From Sternotherus odoratus (lineage: Eukaryota; Chordata; Testudines; Kinosternidae), in contig JAVMKO010000005.1 in assembly GCA_032164245.1 (NCBI GenBank), positions 41,196,133 through 41,260,132 of the forward strand: 64,000 nucleotides of DNA, written 5' to 3'. A program made the translations under genes and the position numbers. Below the pieces are notes generated by a model. That model did not search any database. It was not told the origin of the DNA and worked only from the letters and a program-made list of their open reading frames with translations. How positions within the stretch are numbered: the first letter of the stretch is position 1; each line of letters opens with the position of its first letter. Shown here in pieces: positions 54,245 to 63,962 of the stretch.

Positions 54245-54445
54245 GAAGTACAGCCTGGTGCTTAGAACAGGAGACTGGGGAGTGGAGCCTGTATCTGGGT
54301 TCTATTCCCACCTACGTCATAGGCTCCCTCGTGTGAACGTTAGCAAGTCACTTCCCTTCCTGTGTCTGAGTTTCTGCATATGTAAAATAGGGATACTAAT
54401 ATTTACTTACCCTTGTAAAGTGCACTGAGATTCTAGCAAGAGAGG
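54245..54445 (+). repeat. MIR-like SINE
   Basis: CAGCCTGGTGCTTAGAACAG head, GGGTTCTATTCCCACCTACG, AACGTTAGCAAGTCACTTCC, GCATATGTAAAATAGGGATA, CTTGTAAAGTGCACTGAGAT. Confidence 0.75.
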
Positions 54446-54774
54446 TCCCAGTTGTTGTAACTGACCCCACATCTGGGTATTTCTGCGGGGACTGTGATGC
54501 ACCCACCCAACTGAGATCTCTAGCGGTGTGCTCTGTGGACCACGAGCTAAGAGATAAATGCCATTGGCACACCAACCATGAGGCGCTGGCTGGGAGTGAG
54601 TTCCCCTAAACCCCCCCACGTAGTTTGAGCAAAAACGAAAATGGGCAAGAGTTCCTAGCCCAGTCCAGAGGGGCAGCCCAGCACAGGGGTGTGAGGGGAA
54701 ACAGTTTCATTGGGGTCCCTTCTGCACCAGCCTGCTGCTGTGCATGTGCCCCACTACTATGAAGAATTGTGTTT

Positions 54775-54890
54775 GTTACAGTTGTGACTAAGGGCCAGCC
54801 AAAGACGGGGCTCTACTGTGCTAGGTGTTGTAGAAACAGAGTAGGAAATGGTCCCTGCCCTAAAGCACTTACAGTCTTCCTGCGTGCAGA
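54775..54890 (-). repeat. MIR-like SINE 3' fragment, minus strand
   Basis: GGGCCAGCCAAAGACGGGGC, TACTGTGCTAGGTGTTGTAG and CCTGCCCTAAAGCACTTACA match the complement of the reptile MIR-like 3' portion. Confidence 0.55.
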
Positions 54891-54894
54891 CCAC

Positions 54895-55555
54895 AGCGCT
54901 ATCTACTCCTGCAGGCACTGCCGGCTCCCTACCCAGTTTTTAAGGTGCCGACTGGCCAGCTCCCATGCTGCTGCTCTTGCCACATGCAGCCTCTGATGCT
55001 TTCCTAAGCCTGGCCCCCTTTGATGGCAGGATATTACTACCTTTTCCTGCACCCTAGGGATTATGGAGCACTTTGCTGGCTAGACATTGAACTGGGTAAA
55101 ACCATGTCCTCCAGTGACTAGATCCTCGAAGGTGCCCAATAATGAGAAGGCTGGTTCATTACAGAATGAGTGAATTCTGGCAGAGCAGTGGGACAGAAGA
55201 AATGAGGCTCAGTTCAGTGAATTAACTTGCCCAGCAGCCAGTTGTGGTTCACAACATTCTACAATATGGCCCATGACTGCCCTCATGAATACGGGGATGT
55301 GCATCTTCATTTGAGCCGGGCACCTCACCTCAGGATAGAAAATGACATGGTAGGGCTCGTAGTCTCGGCAGGTCACATTTGTTTCCCACGTGGGCCAAGC
55401 CGCTCCATTTAGTACAAATCAGCTGCAGCCTTGATCTCTGGGCAAGGTGTCAATATGGCTGCTGGGCAGGGAAAAATATAGATTTTCCTGCTCCTGCGCC
55501 TGGAAGAGTCACCAGAGCACATATGTGAGAGGAGAACACGGTAGCTAAAACTAGT
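54895..55555. other. Unique DNA
   Basis: No gene or confident repeat. Confidence 0.35.
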
Positions 55556-55744
55556 AGGAAGAGCAATGTATCAATGTGTAAGTGTATCTAAGGGAATCCT
55601 TAGGAAGGTTACTGTAGGACATCTGCAAAATGTAGCAGAGAAGACCAATATAGAAGATGTGAGAGGGACAAGAATAAAGGCTTTTTTCAAAGAGGATGAT
55701 GATGGTGCCCAAATTAAAAAATTGCAAGAGAAAGCAGGCATCAG

Positions 55745-55880
55745 TGGGCTTTATTATTACCATTTATTTATATTCCAGTAGCACCACTCCAGACCACGGT
55801 CCCACTGTGCTCAGCACTGTCCAGGTACATGCAAAGATGTCCCTGCCCTGAAGAGCCTACAGGCTGGGAAATCAGCTTGA
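55745..55880 (-). repeat. MIR-like SINE 3' part, minus strand
   Basis: TTATTATTACCATTTATTTA, AGTAGCACCACTCCAGACCA, CACTGTGCTCAGCACTGTCC and CCTGCCCTGAAGAGCCTACA. It interrupts the CR1-like LINE. Confidence 0.6.
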
Positions 55881-56469
55881 TGCTAACAATGTTTTTAAAA
55901 TGTAGATCCAGTAAATCACCAGGCCTGAATGGTTTGCATTCCAGTGAGTTATGGGAGCGCTGAGAGCTTCTGGCTGCTGGCAGCCATATTCACCCTTTTC
56001 CTGATGACAGTGCTGGGGTCAGAACACGACTGCAGGCAGACATGTGCCCTCGACATCATCCACAGCAACACACTGGAATTTTGGGGGGAGCAACAGATAT
56101 TCTGTTCCTTGTCATCAGGCCTTTTAATAACCCTTCTTCTAGATCTCCCTAACGGCCGCTACTTTGCTAATCAACATATTGTGTGCATTGTGGCATATCT
56201 ACCTTGGGATATTGTAGAAATGCTGCAGGCAGGAGGCAACAGACCAGCCAGTATGAGCATAACAGCATGTTGCTATCTATCCCTGCTGCTCTAGGGAGTG
56301 GTTCATGTTAGTCTGTCTTTAAAAAGTGTGGTGCAGGTGACCACTGGCCTTTTAGTCTAGCTTCAGTCCCCAGTAAGATTATGGGGCCTGATTCTCATCA
56401 CACTGACACTGGATGGAGTCACTCCTGGTTTACCCCAAAGTGAAAGTGGAATTGAGCCCTATGGAATCT

Positions 56470-56860
56470 CTTATAAAAAGCAGTTTGATGGAATAGGCTG
56501 AAGGGACAAGATTTATACATGGGAAAAAAAACCCAACAGGATGGTATATAAAATAGGTCATTCCAAACCAACCTAACCTCTTTTTCTGAGTGTGTCAGGG
56601 ATGCTATTGACAGGGGGAATGTACGTGAGGGTTCTGTCTACTTCGACTTCAGTAAAGCCATTGATAAAATAATTCACCAAAAGGCTCGAGTCTTAAACTG
56701 ATTACCCTGAATACAGAGATCCAGTATATGAAAGCAAATGGGATCAAGCAGAAGTAATTAAATGACATTAGGCTGCAGCGGAGAAAGGTCAATAGTAAAG
56801 TCCCCAAGGGGTTAGTACTAGGGTCACTGCTTTTCAGCTCACTTATAAGTTACTGCAAGC
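56470..56860 (+). pseudogene. CR1 reverse-transcriptase remnant A
   Basis: Frames contain VYFDFSKAIDKIIHQKA, where the family has a F-DxxKAFDxVxHxxL-type palm motif, and downstream KVPKGLVLGSLLFSSL. The catalytic YxDD box is not found. At least one frameshift and stop occur. Non-functional. Confidence 0.6.
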
Positions 56861-57099
56861 CAGCATCTGCAGAGCAGCAACCATTGAATGACACTTGATA
56901 CTGTTAATTCCAAAGGAACGGATAGATGTCCTTCAGAGAGCTTTAAGTATGCTCGGTGGAATGGGCTGGAAAATGGCTGATGGAAGGAAAGGTGGGTAGA
57001 TGTGAAGGGAAGCATTCGAAATCCAAAGATCATGCAGCAAATTACACAGAGTGCAGGATGAGGAAATTGAGTGTCCTAGCAATGCAAGGGAATTTCGCT

Positions 57100-57600
57100 G
57101 TCGTGTAGGTGGTAACTACAGCAGAGCAAAGGGGCGGGGAGAGGGAAAGGAGGAGGAAATTCTTCAAATGCCCATCCAAAACGGAAAAAAGAGAACCTTG
57201 GGAACTACAGACCAGTCAGCCTCACCTCAGTCCCTGAAAAAATCATGGAGCGGGTCCTCAAGGAAACCATTTAGAAGCAGTTGGAGGAGAAGAAGGTGAT
57301 CAGGAAGAGTCAACATTGATTCACCAAGAGTAAGTCATGCTTGACCAACCTGATTGCTTTCTATGATGAGATAACTGGCTCTGTGGATATGGGGAAAGCA
57401 GTGGGATGTGATATATCTTGACTTTAGCAAAGTTTTTGATACAGTCTCTCACAGTATTCTTGCCAGCAAGTTAAAAAAAATGGATTGGATGAGGAGTATA
57501 AAGTGGATAGAAAGCTGGCTAGATTGTTGTGCTATGAGTAGGGGCTTGAACTAGATGACCTCCTGAGGTCTCTTCCAAATCTAATATTCTATGATACTAT
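57100..57600 (+). mobile_element. CR1 LINE, RT fused to 3' tail by internal deletion
   Basis: CTACAGACCAGTCAGCCTCA (YRPVSLTS), ATCATGGAGCGGGTCCTCAA (IMERVLK), CTTGACTTTAGCAAAGTTTT (LDFSKVF) lead to AAGTGGATAGAAAGCTGGCT. It then jumps directly at about 57530 into the CR1 tail GGCTTGAACTAGATGACCTC ... ATTCTATGATACTATG. The ~1 kb between is missing. Confidence 0.75.
57190..57525 (+). pseudogene. CR1 reverse-transcriptase remnant B
   Basis: Encodes RNYRPVSLTSV-type sequence, IMERVLKETI, an interrupted helper region, then LDFSKVFDTVSHSILASKL, the palm A motif of CR1 reverse transcriptase with D conserved. The TAG at the 57270s and frame changes break it. No YxDD motif remains because of the internal deletion. 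Confidence 0.7.
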
Positions 57601-58265
57601 GAAATGTAAATAATAATTTTGACCGTATTCACTTCCTGGGAAGATTTGAGGCACTTTACCCCTGTACAGAGGGGCTGCATTATAAGCCCTTACACACCAC
57701 TTAAGTCCAGGGACTGGATTTTCTAATGCTCAGCAATAAATTGAGGCCCAGTTTTCCAAAGAGCTGTGCACCCAACTTGCTGAGCTCTTTTGAAAACCTG
57801 GCTCATGCTGCAGTCCTGCCTAGGCATGAATATCACCCACAAAGTGAGTTTTATGCTTACATCTTCCAATGTGAAAGAGAGGCTCGAACTGTATATTCAG
57901 ATGTAATCTGTGAGTGGGACAGAATGGAGGAGGCAGCCGGGGCTCTAATGGATGAACAAAGGGTTAACCTCTGTTCAGCTTTCTCCTTTCTTTGCACAGG
58001 CGCTCAGGAAAAGGGCTGTGAATTGGGGACAGAGGGAGGAAGATCCTTTTGGGAAGGGTAGGACTGCCCCAGGCTGGGGGATTTCTCTGTTTGTTTGTGG
58101 TCATTTCTATTCTTATTCCAGACACCAGCTCAAGGGAAAGCTCTTGCTGACTGCACTTGTTTGCTGCAGAGCCATTTCACCAGTTGACATTGAAATTTGC
58201 AATTCACTCTGTATTGGTTGGTTATATAAACCATCCAATCAGGAAGTAGAAAGGATAACATATGA
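57601..58265. other. Unique DNA without a recognised gene
   Basis: Frames of 108-111 codons (57726-58061, 57952-58278) overlap each other and have no domain. Confidence 0.4.
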
Positions 58266-58269
58266 CTAC

Positions 58270-58355
58270 TGTAGCTAACCAGAAGTCATTTACTTCTGAC
58301 TGGGGTTAGACTGGAGGACCCTGGCAGTCCCTCCTACCCTGATGAGTCTATGATC
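58270..58355 (+). repeat. CR1 3' tail fragment
   Basis: TGGGGTTAGACTGGAGGACC, TGGCAGTCCCTCCTACCCTG and ATGAGTCTATGATCC are a decayed CR1 tail. Confidence 0.55.
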
Positions 58356-58585
58356 CAAATGATTCTGAACTCAGATTTCAAAGGCTGCGGATAAACTGGG
58401 CATAAGCTTTTTTTAGAGGAAAAAACCCCCACAAAGACATTCTCAAATAATGGGGAATATAATGAATAATTCTGAGAATTTAGCTAGCCCCTGGCAAACA
58501 TTTCAGGAACAGAAAAGGGAGGCAACTTTTGACAGATGAATTATTTGTTATGCATCATTTGCTCAGCTCTAACAGAAGTGTGAAG

Positions 58586-59065
58586 TAGGGTGGCCAGGTG
58601 CCCAGTTTTCATCTGAAAAGTCTGGTCGAAAGGGGGACATGACAACATCGGGTCAGATCTACTGACTGGAAACCCAAAGTCTGTTTACTGTGGGTGGGGG
58701 AGGCGCAGAGTCATCACCCGCACCAGCCTATACTCAGCCAGGATCACTTCTTAAATGCATCGGGCAGCTTGAGCTCCCAGCCTGGCTCTGCAGCCATGCC
58801 CCTCCTGGTCCTGACCCATTCAGGGAGCACGGGAGAGAGGGGAAAGCAGTGAGCGATGAAGGGAGAGGGAAAGAGGGGTGAATGAGTGGTGGGCCTCAGG
58901 GGGATGGGGCAGGGCTGGAGCCGGACCTTGGGGAAAGAGGCAGGGTGGGGGTGAGGCCTTGTGGGAAGGGGTGGGGCAGGGCTGGTCTTCACAGGGGCAG
59001 GAGAAGGAAGGGGAGGTTCCTGCTGGAGAGTCCAGTTTTTAAATTATACAAACTTGGCATCCCTA
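58586..59065 (+). mobile_element. Non-autonomous hAT element, 480 bp, perfect 8-bp TSD
   Basis: GTGTGAAG at 58578-58585 and 59066-59073. Left end TAGGGTGGCCAGGTGCCCAG. The right end AACTTGGCATCCCTA is a decayed inverse. It contains GAAAAGTCTGGTCGAAAGGG and a G-rich interior typical of the family. Non-coding. Confidence 0.85.
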
Positions 59066-59084
59066 GTGTGAAGATACGAATGCA

Positions 59085-59205
59085 TAGCAAGGAAGCAGTG
59101 GGGTTCAGTGGGTAGAGCACTCGCTTGGGCTACAAGAGACTGGGTTCTTTTCCTGGCTCTGCAACTCACCTGCTATATGATCTTGGGTAAGTCTTGCCCC
59201 TGCTC
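59085..59205 (+). repeat. MIR-like SINE fragment
   Basis: GTTCAGTGGGTAGAGCACTC head, GGTTCTTTTCCTGGCTCTGC and TGATCTTGGGTAAGTCTTGC. Confidence 0.65.
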
Positions 59206-59214
59206 CATCATGGA

Positions 59215-59446
59215 CTGGGAGATTAACCCAGAATTCCAGTGGGCAGTGGAGACTGCGGGGACTGTGGGATAGCTCCCCACAGTGCACTGCTCTGAGAATC
59301 AATGCTAGCCACGGTACCATGGACACACTTTGCCGACTTAACGCGCTTAGTGGGGACACACACAATCAACTGTATAAAATCTCTTCTGAAAAATCAACTT
59401 GTGTAAAATCAACCTAATTTCGTAGTGTAGACATACCGTAAGAAAG
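59215..59446 (+). repeat. 3' end of a non-autonomous DNA transposon
   Basis: ACCCAGAATTCCAGTGGGCA, GGGATAGCTCCCCACAGTGC, CTTAACGCGCTTAGTGGGGA and the terminus TTTCGTAGTGTAGACATACC match a known turtle element with GGTATGTCTACACTACGAAA ends. The left end is missing, replaced by MIR sequence. Confidence 0.6.
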
Positions 59447-59460
59447 CCAGTAGCATTCTA

Positions 59461-59520
59461 AGGGCTGGTCTATACTTGTTCCGGAATAACTCCACATGTG
59501 TACAAGCCACAAGTCCCTCT
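59461..59520 (+). repeat. TTAA-family MITE left end
   Basis: GGGCTGGTCTATACTTGTTC resembles the GGGCTGGTCTTCACTAGC end at 40703, preceded by CTAA. No right end found. Confidence 0.4.
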
Positions 59521-59549
59521 AGGGTTCAGGAGCAGTTCAGTCTCCACGG

Positions 59550-60500
59550 TCCATCTTAGCCTCTCTGCAGAGGCTGTCAATCGCAATTTGGGTACAATAC
59601 ATCTCCCACTCATTTGAAACTGATAACAAAATGGAAATGACTTTCCACTCACAATTAATCTGAGCTGGTTTCAGACCAGAGACCTAAAGGTGAAAAAGAT
59701 CTACTGGTTCCCCCCCTTCCCTTCTCAATTCTCTGAGTCATCTAGTCCCCCACTGGTAAGCTTTAGTTCTGTTGCATGATCTCCTGCACAATGATTACAG
59801 TCAGGGCTCTCTGGATGGATTTGGTTACTGAGAGTGCTAGAAAATGGACAGTTACTGCAGTTCTTTTATTTCCAGCTATTTTGAATTTCTATGCAAGAAG
59901 CTTATTTGCCTTGTTGTAAGCGTCTGGTTTTCTTGTATGATGTCTCTTTTTCCCTCATTCTCCTAATGGGCTGTTCGCTAAACTGACGTTTCAGCAACAT
60001 TCCCGTTATTAGTTATGATGCCAGCAAACAGAGATCTCAGTAGTGGGTGAAATTTAAATTGGGTTTGAAGAGTGTTCAAATAATTCAGCGTTTTACTTTC
60101 AGGCTGCGGTTTCATTTCCATAGTGTATGATTTAGTTATTCACATTTTGGTTACTACGTTGCCATTGTTTAGCAAAGATCTTGTTTTCACTGGGACCTGG
60201 CTCAGACACTCAGCCGGCCTTATGTTGTCTGCAGTAGCTAGCACCAAACTAGCATTTTTCTGGGTTCCTATTTGATGTTATAAATCAAGTCACACCAGCT
60301 AGTGCTAGAATCATTTTTGCTTTATCCCGCTCACATGGAAATGCTTGCACTAGAAAAGGACCTATTCTTGTGTATAAAGCCGCCAAATGTGTTCTGCTCT
60401 GCTGGAGTTTGTAAAGCCATGGTGTCTTGACTAGGGCTCTACTTTTCCTTCCAAGGACCCACCGTGACTAATTAAAACAGGGTGCAAAGCATGAGTCAAT
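59550..60500. promoter_or_regulatory. Repeat-free AT-rich block, candidate regulatory DNA
   Basis: No recognised repeat across about 900 bp. Contains TATTAGTTATGATGCCAGCA, ATTTAAATTGGGTTTGAAGA and CATAGTGTATGATTTAGTTA. Composition and lack of repeats fit conserved non-coding DNA; no specific site is asserted. Confidence 0.25.
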
Positions 60501-60510
60501 CCAGGCTGTT

Positions 60511-60938
60511 GCACGGTACCCTAAGGAGTCCCATAGAAACGAGGCTCACACACAGTGGCTAGATGGAAAGTAGTGAGTTTATTGAAGGTAGCGGCACACC
60601 TGCGCTGGGGGCCCTAGTCTGCACGGCCGCAAGATGGGAGACCTGGCACATCGGGGCAATGCCCAGGGAGGAAGCCCGTCATACATGAGGGCTCAGACAC
60701 ATAAATACATTTGCTCATTTGCATCTCATGCATAACTCATGAATAGCTAATCACATGTTTTGCAATCGTGCCTCAGTTTACCTATTTGGTTTCACACAAG
60801 CCGAGTTTCACACAGACTAGATAACACTTCCCAGCTGCAGCTGGGGGAAGTCTTCCCACGAGATAACACTGAGAGCCAAGGCCGTTCCCTTAGAGACGCG
60901 ATAGAAGCAAATTGCACCACCTAGCGATTGCCATCACA
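60511..60938 (-). mobile_element. Solo-LTR-like sequence, minus strand
   Basis: On the minus strand it starts TGTGATGGCAATCGCTAGGT and ends ACCGTGCAACA, so the TG...CA rule is met. CCTTCAATAAACTCACTACT supplies an AATAAA about 80 bp before the end. Probably a solo retroviral-type LTR with no internal coding region. A short target duplication could not be confirmed. Confidence 0.6.
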
Positions 60939-60944
60939 TTAATC

Positions 60945-61220
60945 TTCCGCTTACTACACAGGCCTATGTTCTAAAGGGATTCTGCACATTTTACAGCTCT
61001 CCCTGGGCCATATACTGGGCTGAGCTCTGATCCCTTGATAACACCCTGACAGCACAAAAGAGCCTTAAAACTGCCTTAAGCAGACAACCTAGGGTGCTCC
61101 TGGTGCAGGAGGTGTTGGGTGGGAGTTTGTGAGAATATGGAAGGATGAAATGTTTTGTGCTCTGTCGATCCCCATCCAGCATAGAAGCACCTGGGGATCT
61201 GTTAAAATCTGGCATGTTAT
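60945..61220. other. Unique DNA
   Basis: No gene or confident repeat in about 275 bp. Confidence 0.35.
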
Positions 61221-61235
61221 AAGATTAAATTATTA

Positions 61236-61686
61236 GGTTTAAGATTAGCATCCGTGTAAGAGGAAGACTTTGTAGCACCTTAGAGACTAACCAGTTTATT
61301 TCAGCATAAATTGGAATTAATTTTCAAATTGGACACAATAAACCAAGGGCTAAATAGAACTTTTGAATGGTTCTCTCATGACACTAATTGATTGCATTTC
61401 CCTAGTTAATTTACCTTCAATAGTTGTTATCTCCTGCCAGACACAGAAATCCATTTCAAAAGGTATTTTTTTCTCCTGCTGATAATGGCCCATCCAAATT
61501 AAACAGCCTCTTAGAATTGGTATGCTAATGTACAACTTTTTTTTTTTGCTTTCTGTGTGTATAAATGCATCTTACTTCTGTTCCATTCTGTGCATCCGAG
61601 GAAGTGGGCTATAGCCCATGAAAGCTTATGCTGAAATAAACTGGTTAAACTCTAAGGTGCTACAAAGTCTTCTTCATCTTATTTAC
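61236..61686. mobile_element. Penelope-like fold-back with spacer and 11-bp TSD
   Basis: TTAAATTATTA is duplicated exactly at 61225-61235 and 61687-61697. Left terminal copy at 61258-61310 (GACTTTGTAGCACCTTAGAG), right inverse at 61590-61680 (GAAGTGGGCTATAGCCCATG, CTCTAAGGTGCTACAAAGTC). Between them are about 280 bp of AT-rich non-coding sequence. Same design as 5190-5336 and 29132-29324. Confidence 0.8.
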
Positions 61687-61699
61687 TTAAATTATTATT

Positions 61700-62025
61700 T
61701 AATTATTTTGGGGTCAAATCTGCCTCTGGTTGCCCCCATGCGCACCTTTTAAAATCACCACACTGGGTGCACAAAGCAGAGCTTTGCCATAGCTGAGGAT
61801 GTGGGTTAATACATCCAAGTGGGTTTGTGGCTCCACATTCTTGGTCTAACATTTAACCTGTACATGCTATTGACTGGTGGCATCTCAGCAGAGCAAGTGC
61901 CAGTCCAGCTAGTCACCCCATTTCACATCTAATCCTGTGTAGAGTGACTCATCTGAGATGCAAAAAAAGCACTGTCAAATATTTTCCCCCAAAGAATCAG
62001 CTTAATACAGTAGTAAATAGCAGTG
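61700..62025. other. Unique DNA
   Basis: No supported feature. Confidence 0.35.
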
Positions 62026-62029
62026 ATGG

Positions 62030-62175
62030 GTTGAGGTTAGAGCAGTGACACCAGAAGCCAGGACAGCTGGATTCTGTCTCCAGCTCTTCCAGAGATTCGC
62101 CTTGTAATGTTAGGCAAATCACTTCCTTGTTCTGCAGGTGGGAGCAGAGACACAGGGTGAGGACCTAGAGTGGGA
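62030..62175 (+). repeat. MIR-like SINE fragment
   Basis: AGGTTAGAGCAGTGACACCA head, GCTGGATTCTGTCTCCAGCT, TAATGTTAGGCAAATCACTT. Confidence 0.65.
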
Positions 62176-62324
62176 AGCTGAATTCATTAACTCATGCTAA
62201 TGAGAGGGAGGCAGCGGCTGGTTTCATCAAATCAACTCTTTTCCAAGTCAGTTTCAGAAAGAAGGTGAGGCTACTGACCAGTGGTAGTAGAAGTGCCACC
62301 ATTGCACCTTTGTTCACACTGTGG

Positions 62325-62505
62325 GGAGGGATAGCTCGGTGGTTTGAGCTTTGGCCTGCTAAACCCAGGTTGTGAGTTCAATCCTGGAGGGGGCCATTTA
62401 GGGATATGGCCCAAAAATGGGATTGGTCCTGCTTTGAGCAGCGGGTTGGACTAGATGATCTCCTGCAGTCCCTTCCAACTCTGAGATTCTATGATTCTAA
62501 GACAC
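62325..62505 (+). mobile_element. Complete tRNA-derived SINE with CR1 tail
   Basis: GATAGCTCGGTGGTTTGAGC (A box), GGTTGTGAGTTCAATCC (B box), GGGGGCCATTTAGGGATA linker, then GGTCCTGCTTTGAGCAGCGG, TTGGACTAGATGATCTCCTG and GATTCTATGATTCTAAG. The Pol III promoter boxes look intact. Same family as 39859-40041. Confidence 0.88.
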
Positions 62506-62509
62506 CACT

Positions 62510-62771
62510 CTCAGTGTAGTGAAGGTTTGCACCAATGTAAATGTAACCAACTCCACTTGAGCTGAGAGTGGGGTTTGAACCTGGACATGCATCGTTAAAA
62601 CAAAGAGCTTCCCCCGCTGGAGTTAAAGGAGTAATGCTGATAGCTGCAGTGGGCTCTTATTCTCCCGGCATTTGAGGGGAAACAAAGACTATGCTGGGAT
62701 GTGTTACACAAGGAAATGTCACCACATGAGGATGTAATGTGATTATAGTGTATCACACTGTCACCACCTGG
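62510..62771. other. Unique DNA 3' of the putative exon
   Basis: If the minus-strand exon is terminal, this is its 3' UTR. No AATAAA in the minus sense was seen in these 262 bp, so a polyadenylation site would be farther left or weak. Confidence 0.4.
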
Positions 62772-62941
62772 CTAATTCATCACATAAGGGAACAGCGGCA
62801 ACTTAGCCAATGCATCATCATCACAGGAGAATGTTACGTTGGCCCCACAGGTCTCTTGGATGCTCCGATCGTCCTGCACCTCCACTGAGACTGTCCTGAG
62901 GATGGGTGGAAACTCAAACTCAGCGATGCTGATAAAGGGAG
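62772..62941 (-). CDS. Putative terminal coding exon, secreted-type protein
   Basis: The minus-strand acceptor TTTTCTTTCTTTCATAG ends at 62942, and the exon starts at 62941 in phase 1 (two bases complete a codon). It codes for PFISIAEFEFPPILRTVSVE and then VQDDRSIQETCGANVTFSCD, ending LPLFPYVMN and a TAG at 62774-62772. Two cysteines, an N-V-T glycosylation sequon and strand-like alternation suggest an extracellular domain, and phase-1 junctions are typical of such modules. I do not recognise the gene. A donor (AGCCAGGTGGTG) lies just after the stop, so an internal exon in another frame cannot be fully excluded, but the acceptor supports this frame. It is the only exon-quality frame in the window, and upstream exons would lie beyond 64000. 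Confidence 0.45.
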
Positions 62942-63044
62942 CTATGAAAGAAAGAAAAGTGATCAGATCATTTGGATTCTCAGCTTGGCATTCTCCCCCC
63001 CGCCCCCCAACCACCCTCATCTGTTCTATTATAAATGGAAAACA

Positions 63045-63140
63045 TAAATGTTATGGGCCTCATTCTCCTTCCATTTTACACTGGTGTAAATTAGGAGGAA
63101 TTCTACTGAAGTCAATGGAGGGGGTAATATCTTTAACAGT
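63045..63140. repeat. GGGCCTCATTCTCC palindromic fragment
   Basis: GGGCCTCATTCTCCTTCCAT, CACTGGTGTAAATTAGGAGG and TGAAGTCAATGGAGGGGGT. Half of the palindromic reptile repeat also seen at 2666 and 56380. It lies in the intron upstream of the putative exon. Confidence 0.5.
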
Positions 63141-63144
63141 AAGA

Positions 63145-63870
63145 CCCAAACCAGGCCCCAATATGCTGATAAAGATCCATGTTTTAACCTTTACATTAAC
63201 ACAAAGGCTATCGCGAGCTATTAATAACATGCATTTCATTTTAACTGGAAATTTCACCCAATAGCCTAATTAAGAGCTAATTCACACTTGAGGAGAAAAG
63301 GAAGCGATTTGATTTACAATATCATATGCGATTAAATTACCAGGAGAGAAAGAGGAGGAGTGGGGGGAGGAGGGACTTTAAATCCTCACCATTTTGGGAA
63401 GAATGAAATTTTTCTGCTTGAAAATCCTGCACCTTTCTCTTTTGCAAATTTAAAGGGGACCCTATGACTTTTATTTATTTGCCTAAAATACTGATTTTTT
63501 TTCATCTTACAATGTGGCTTTGAAATGTGAACTTTCTAAGGCACCTAATGATCCATTCTATTATCCCCCCAGGACAAAGCTAGTTTCAGTGATTTCATGG
63601 AGAACTGGTTTAGAAAATACCCTTTTCCTCTCTTGCAGTCTCCTAGACCCTTGAATCATTTTGATATCTGGAGACCTCTTTTCTTTGCAACACTATGGTG
63701 AAGTTAATAGTCAAAGCAAGCAAGAAAGACCTGGGGTGAGGGGTGATGGGGGGAGATAGATTCACACTGTATGTAGCCTATACAGCTTGTGTATTTAAAG
63801 CATCTCTATAGAATAGTTCCATTTAGAGCCAGAGATGAGACTAGATTGTAAGATGCCTTTAAAAGCAGTT
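63145..63870. other. Unique AT-rich DNA
   Basis: Repeat-free, with TTGATTTACAATATCATATG and GCGATTAAATTACCAGG. Possibly conserved non-coding intron sequence next to the putative exon. No specific site asserted. Confidence 0.35.
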
Positions 63871-63876
63871 AAGAAG

Positions 63877-63962
63877 CATAGGATTCCTTCTACCCCATTC
63901 AAATCTATATAGATAGATGCATATATAGAGAGAGATATGGATGGTGTAGAAGGAACCCTAGG
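63877..63962 (+). repeat. Long imperfect hairpin
   Basis: Arms 63877-63900 (CATAGGATTCCTTCTACCCC...) and 63939-63962 (...GTGTAGAAGGAACCCTAGG) are inverted copies with 20 of 24 positions matching, around a 38-nt AT-rich loop. Size resembles a pre-miRNA or a tiny palindromic MITE. No target duplication was found. Confidence 0.5.

Larger units (their letters stand above)
55560..56860 (+). mobile_element. Decayed CR1-like LINE with MIR insertion
   Basis: A 5' segment (GGAAGGTTACTGTAGGACAT ... CAAAGAGGATGATGATGGTG), a MIR insert, then AAATCACCAGGCCTGAATGG, which encodes SPGLNGLHSSEL (RT motif around SxGxDGI). After a non-matching stretch come GTCTACTTCGACTTCAGTAA (VYFDFSKA, the RT palm segment) and GTCCCCAAGGGGTTAGTACT (the PQGLVL motif). 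Frames are broken and deletions are evident. Confidence 0.6.

Noticed and set aside
62325..62400. tRNA gene
   Set aside because: A and B boxes belong to a tRNA-derived SINE. The sequence continues into a CR1 tail and does not form a complete acceptor stem and anticodon arm.
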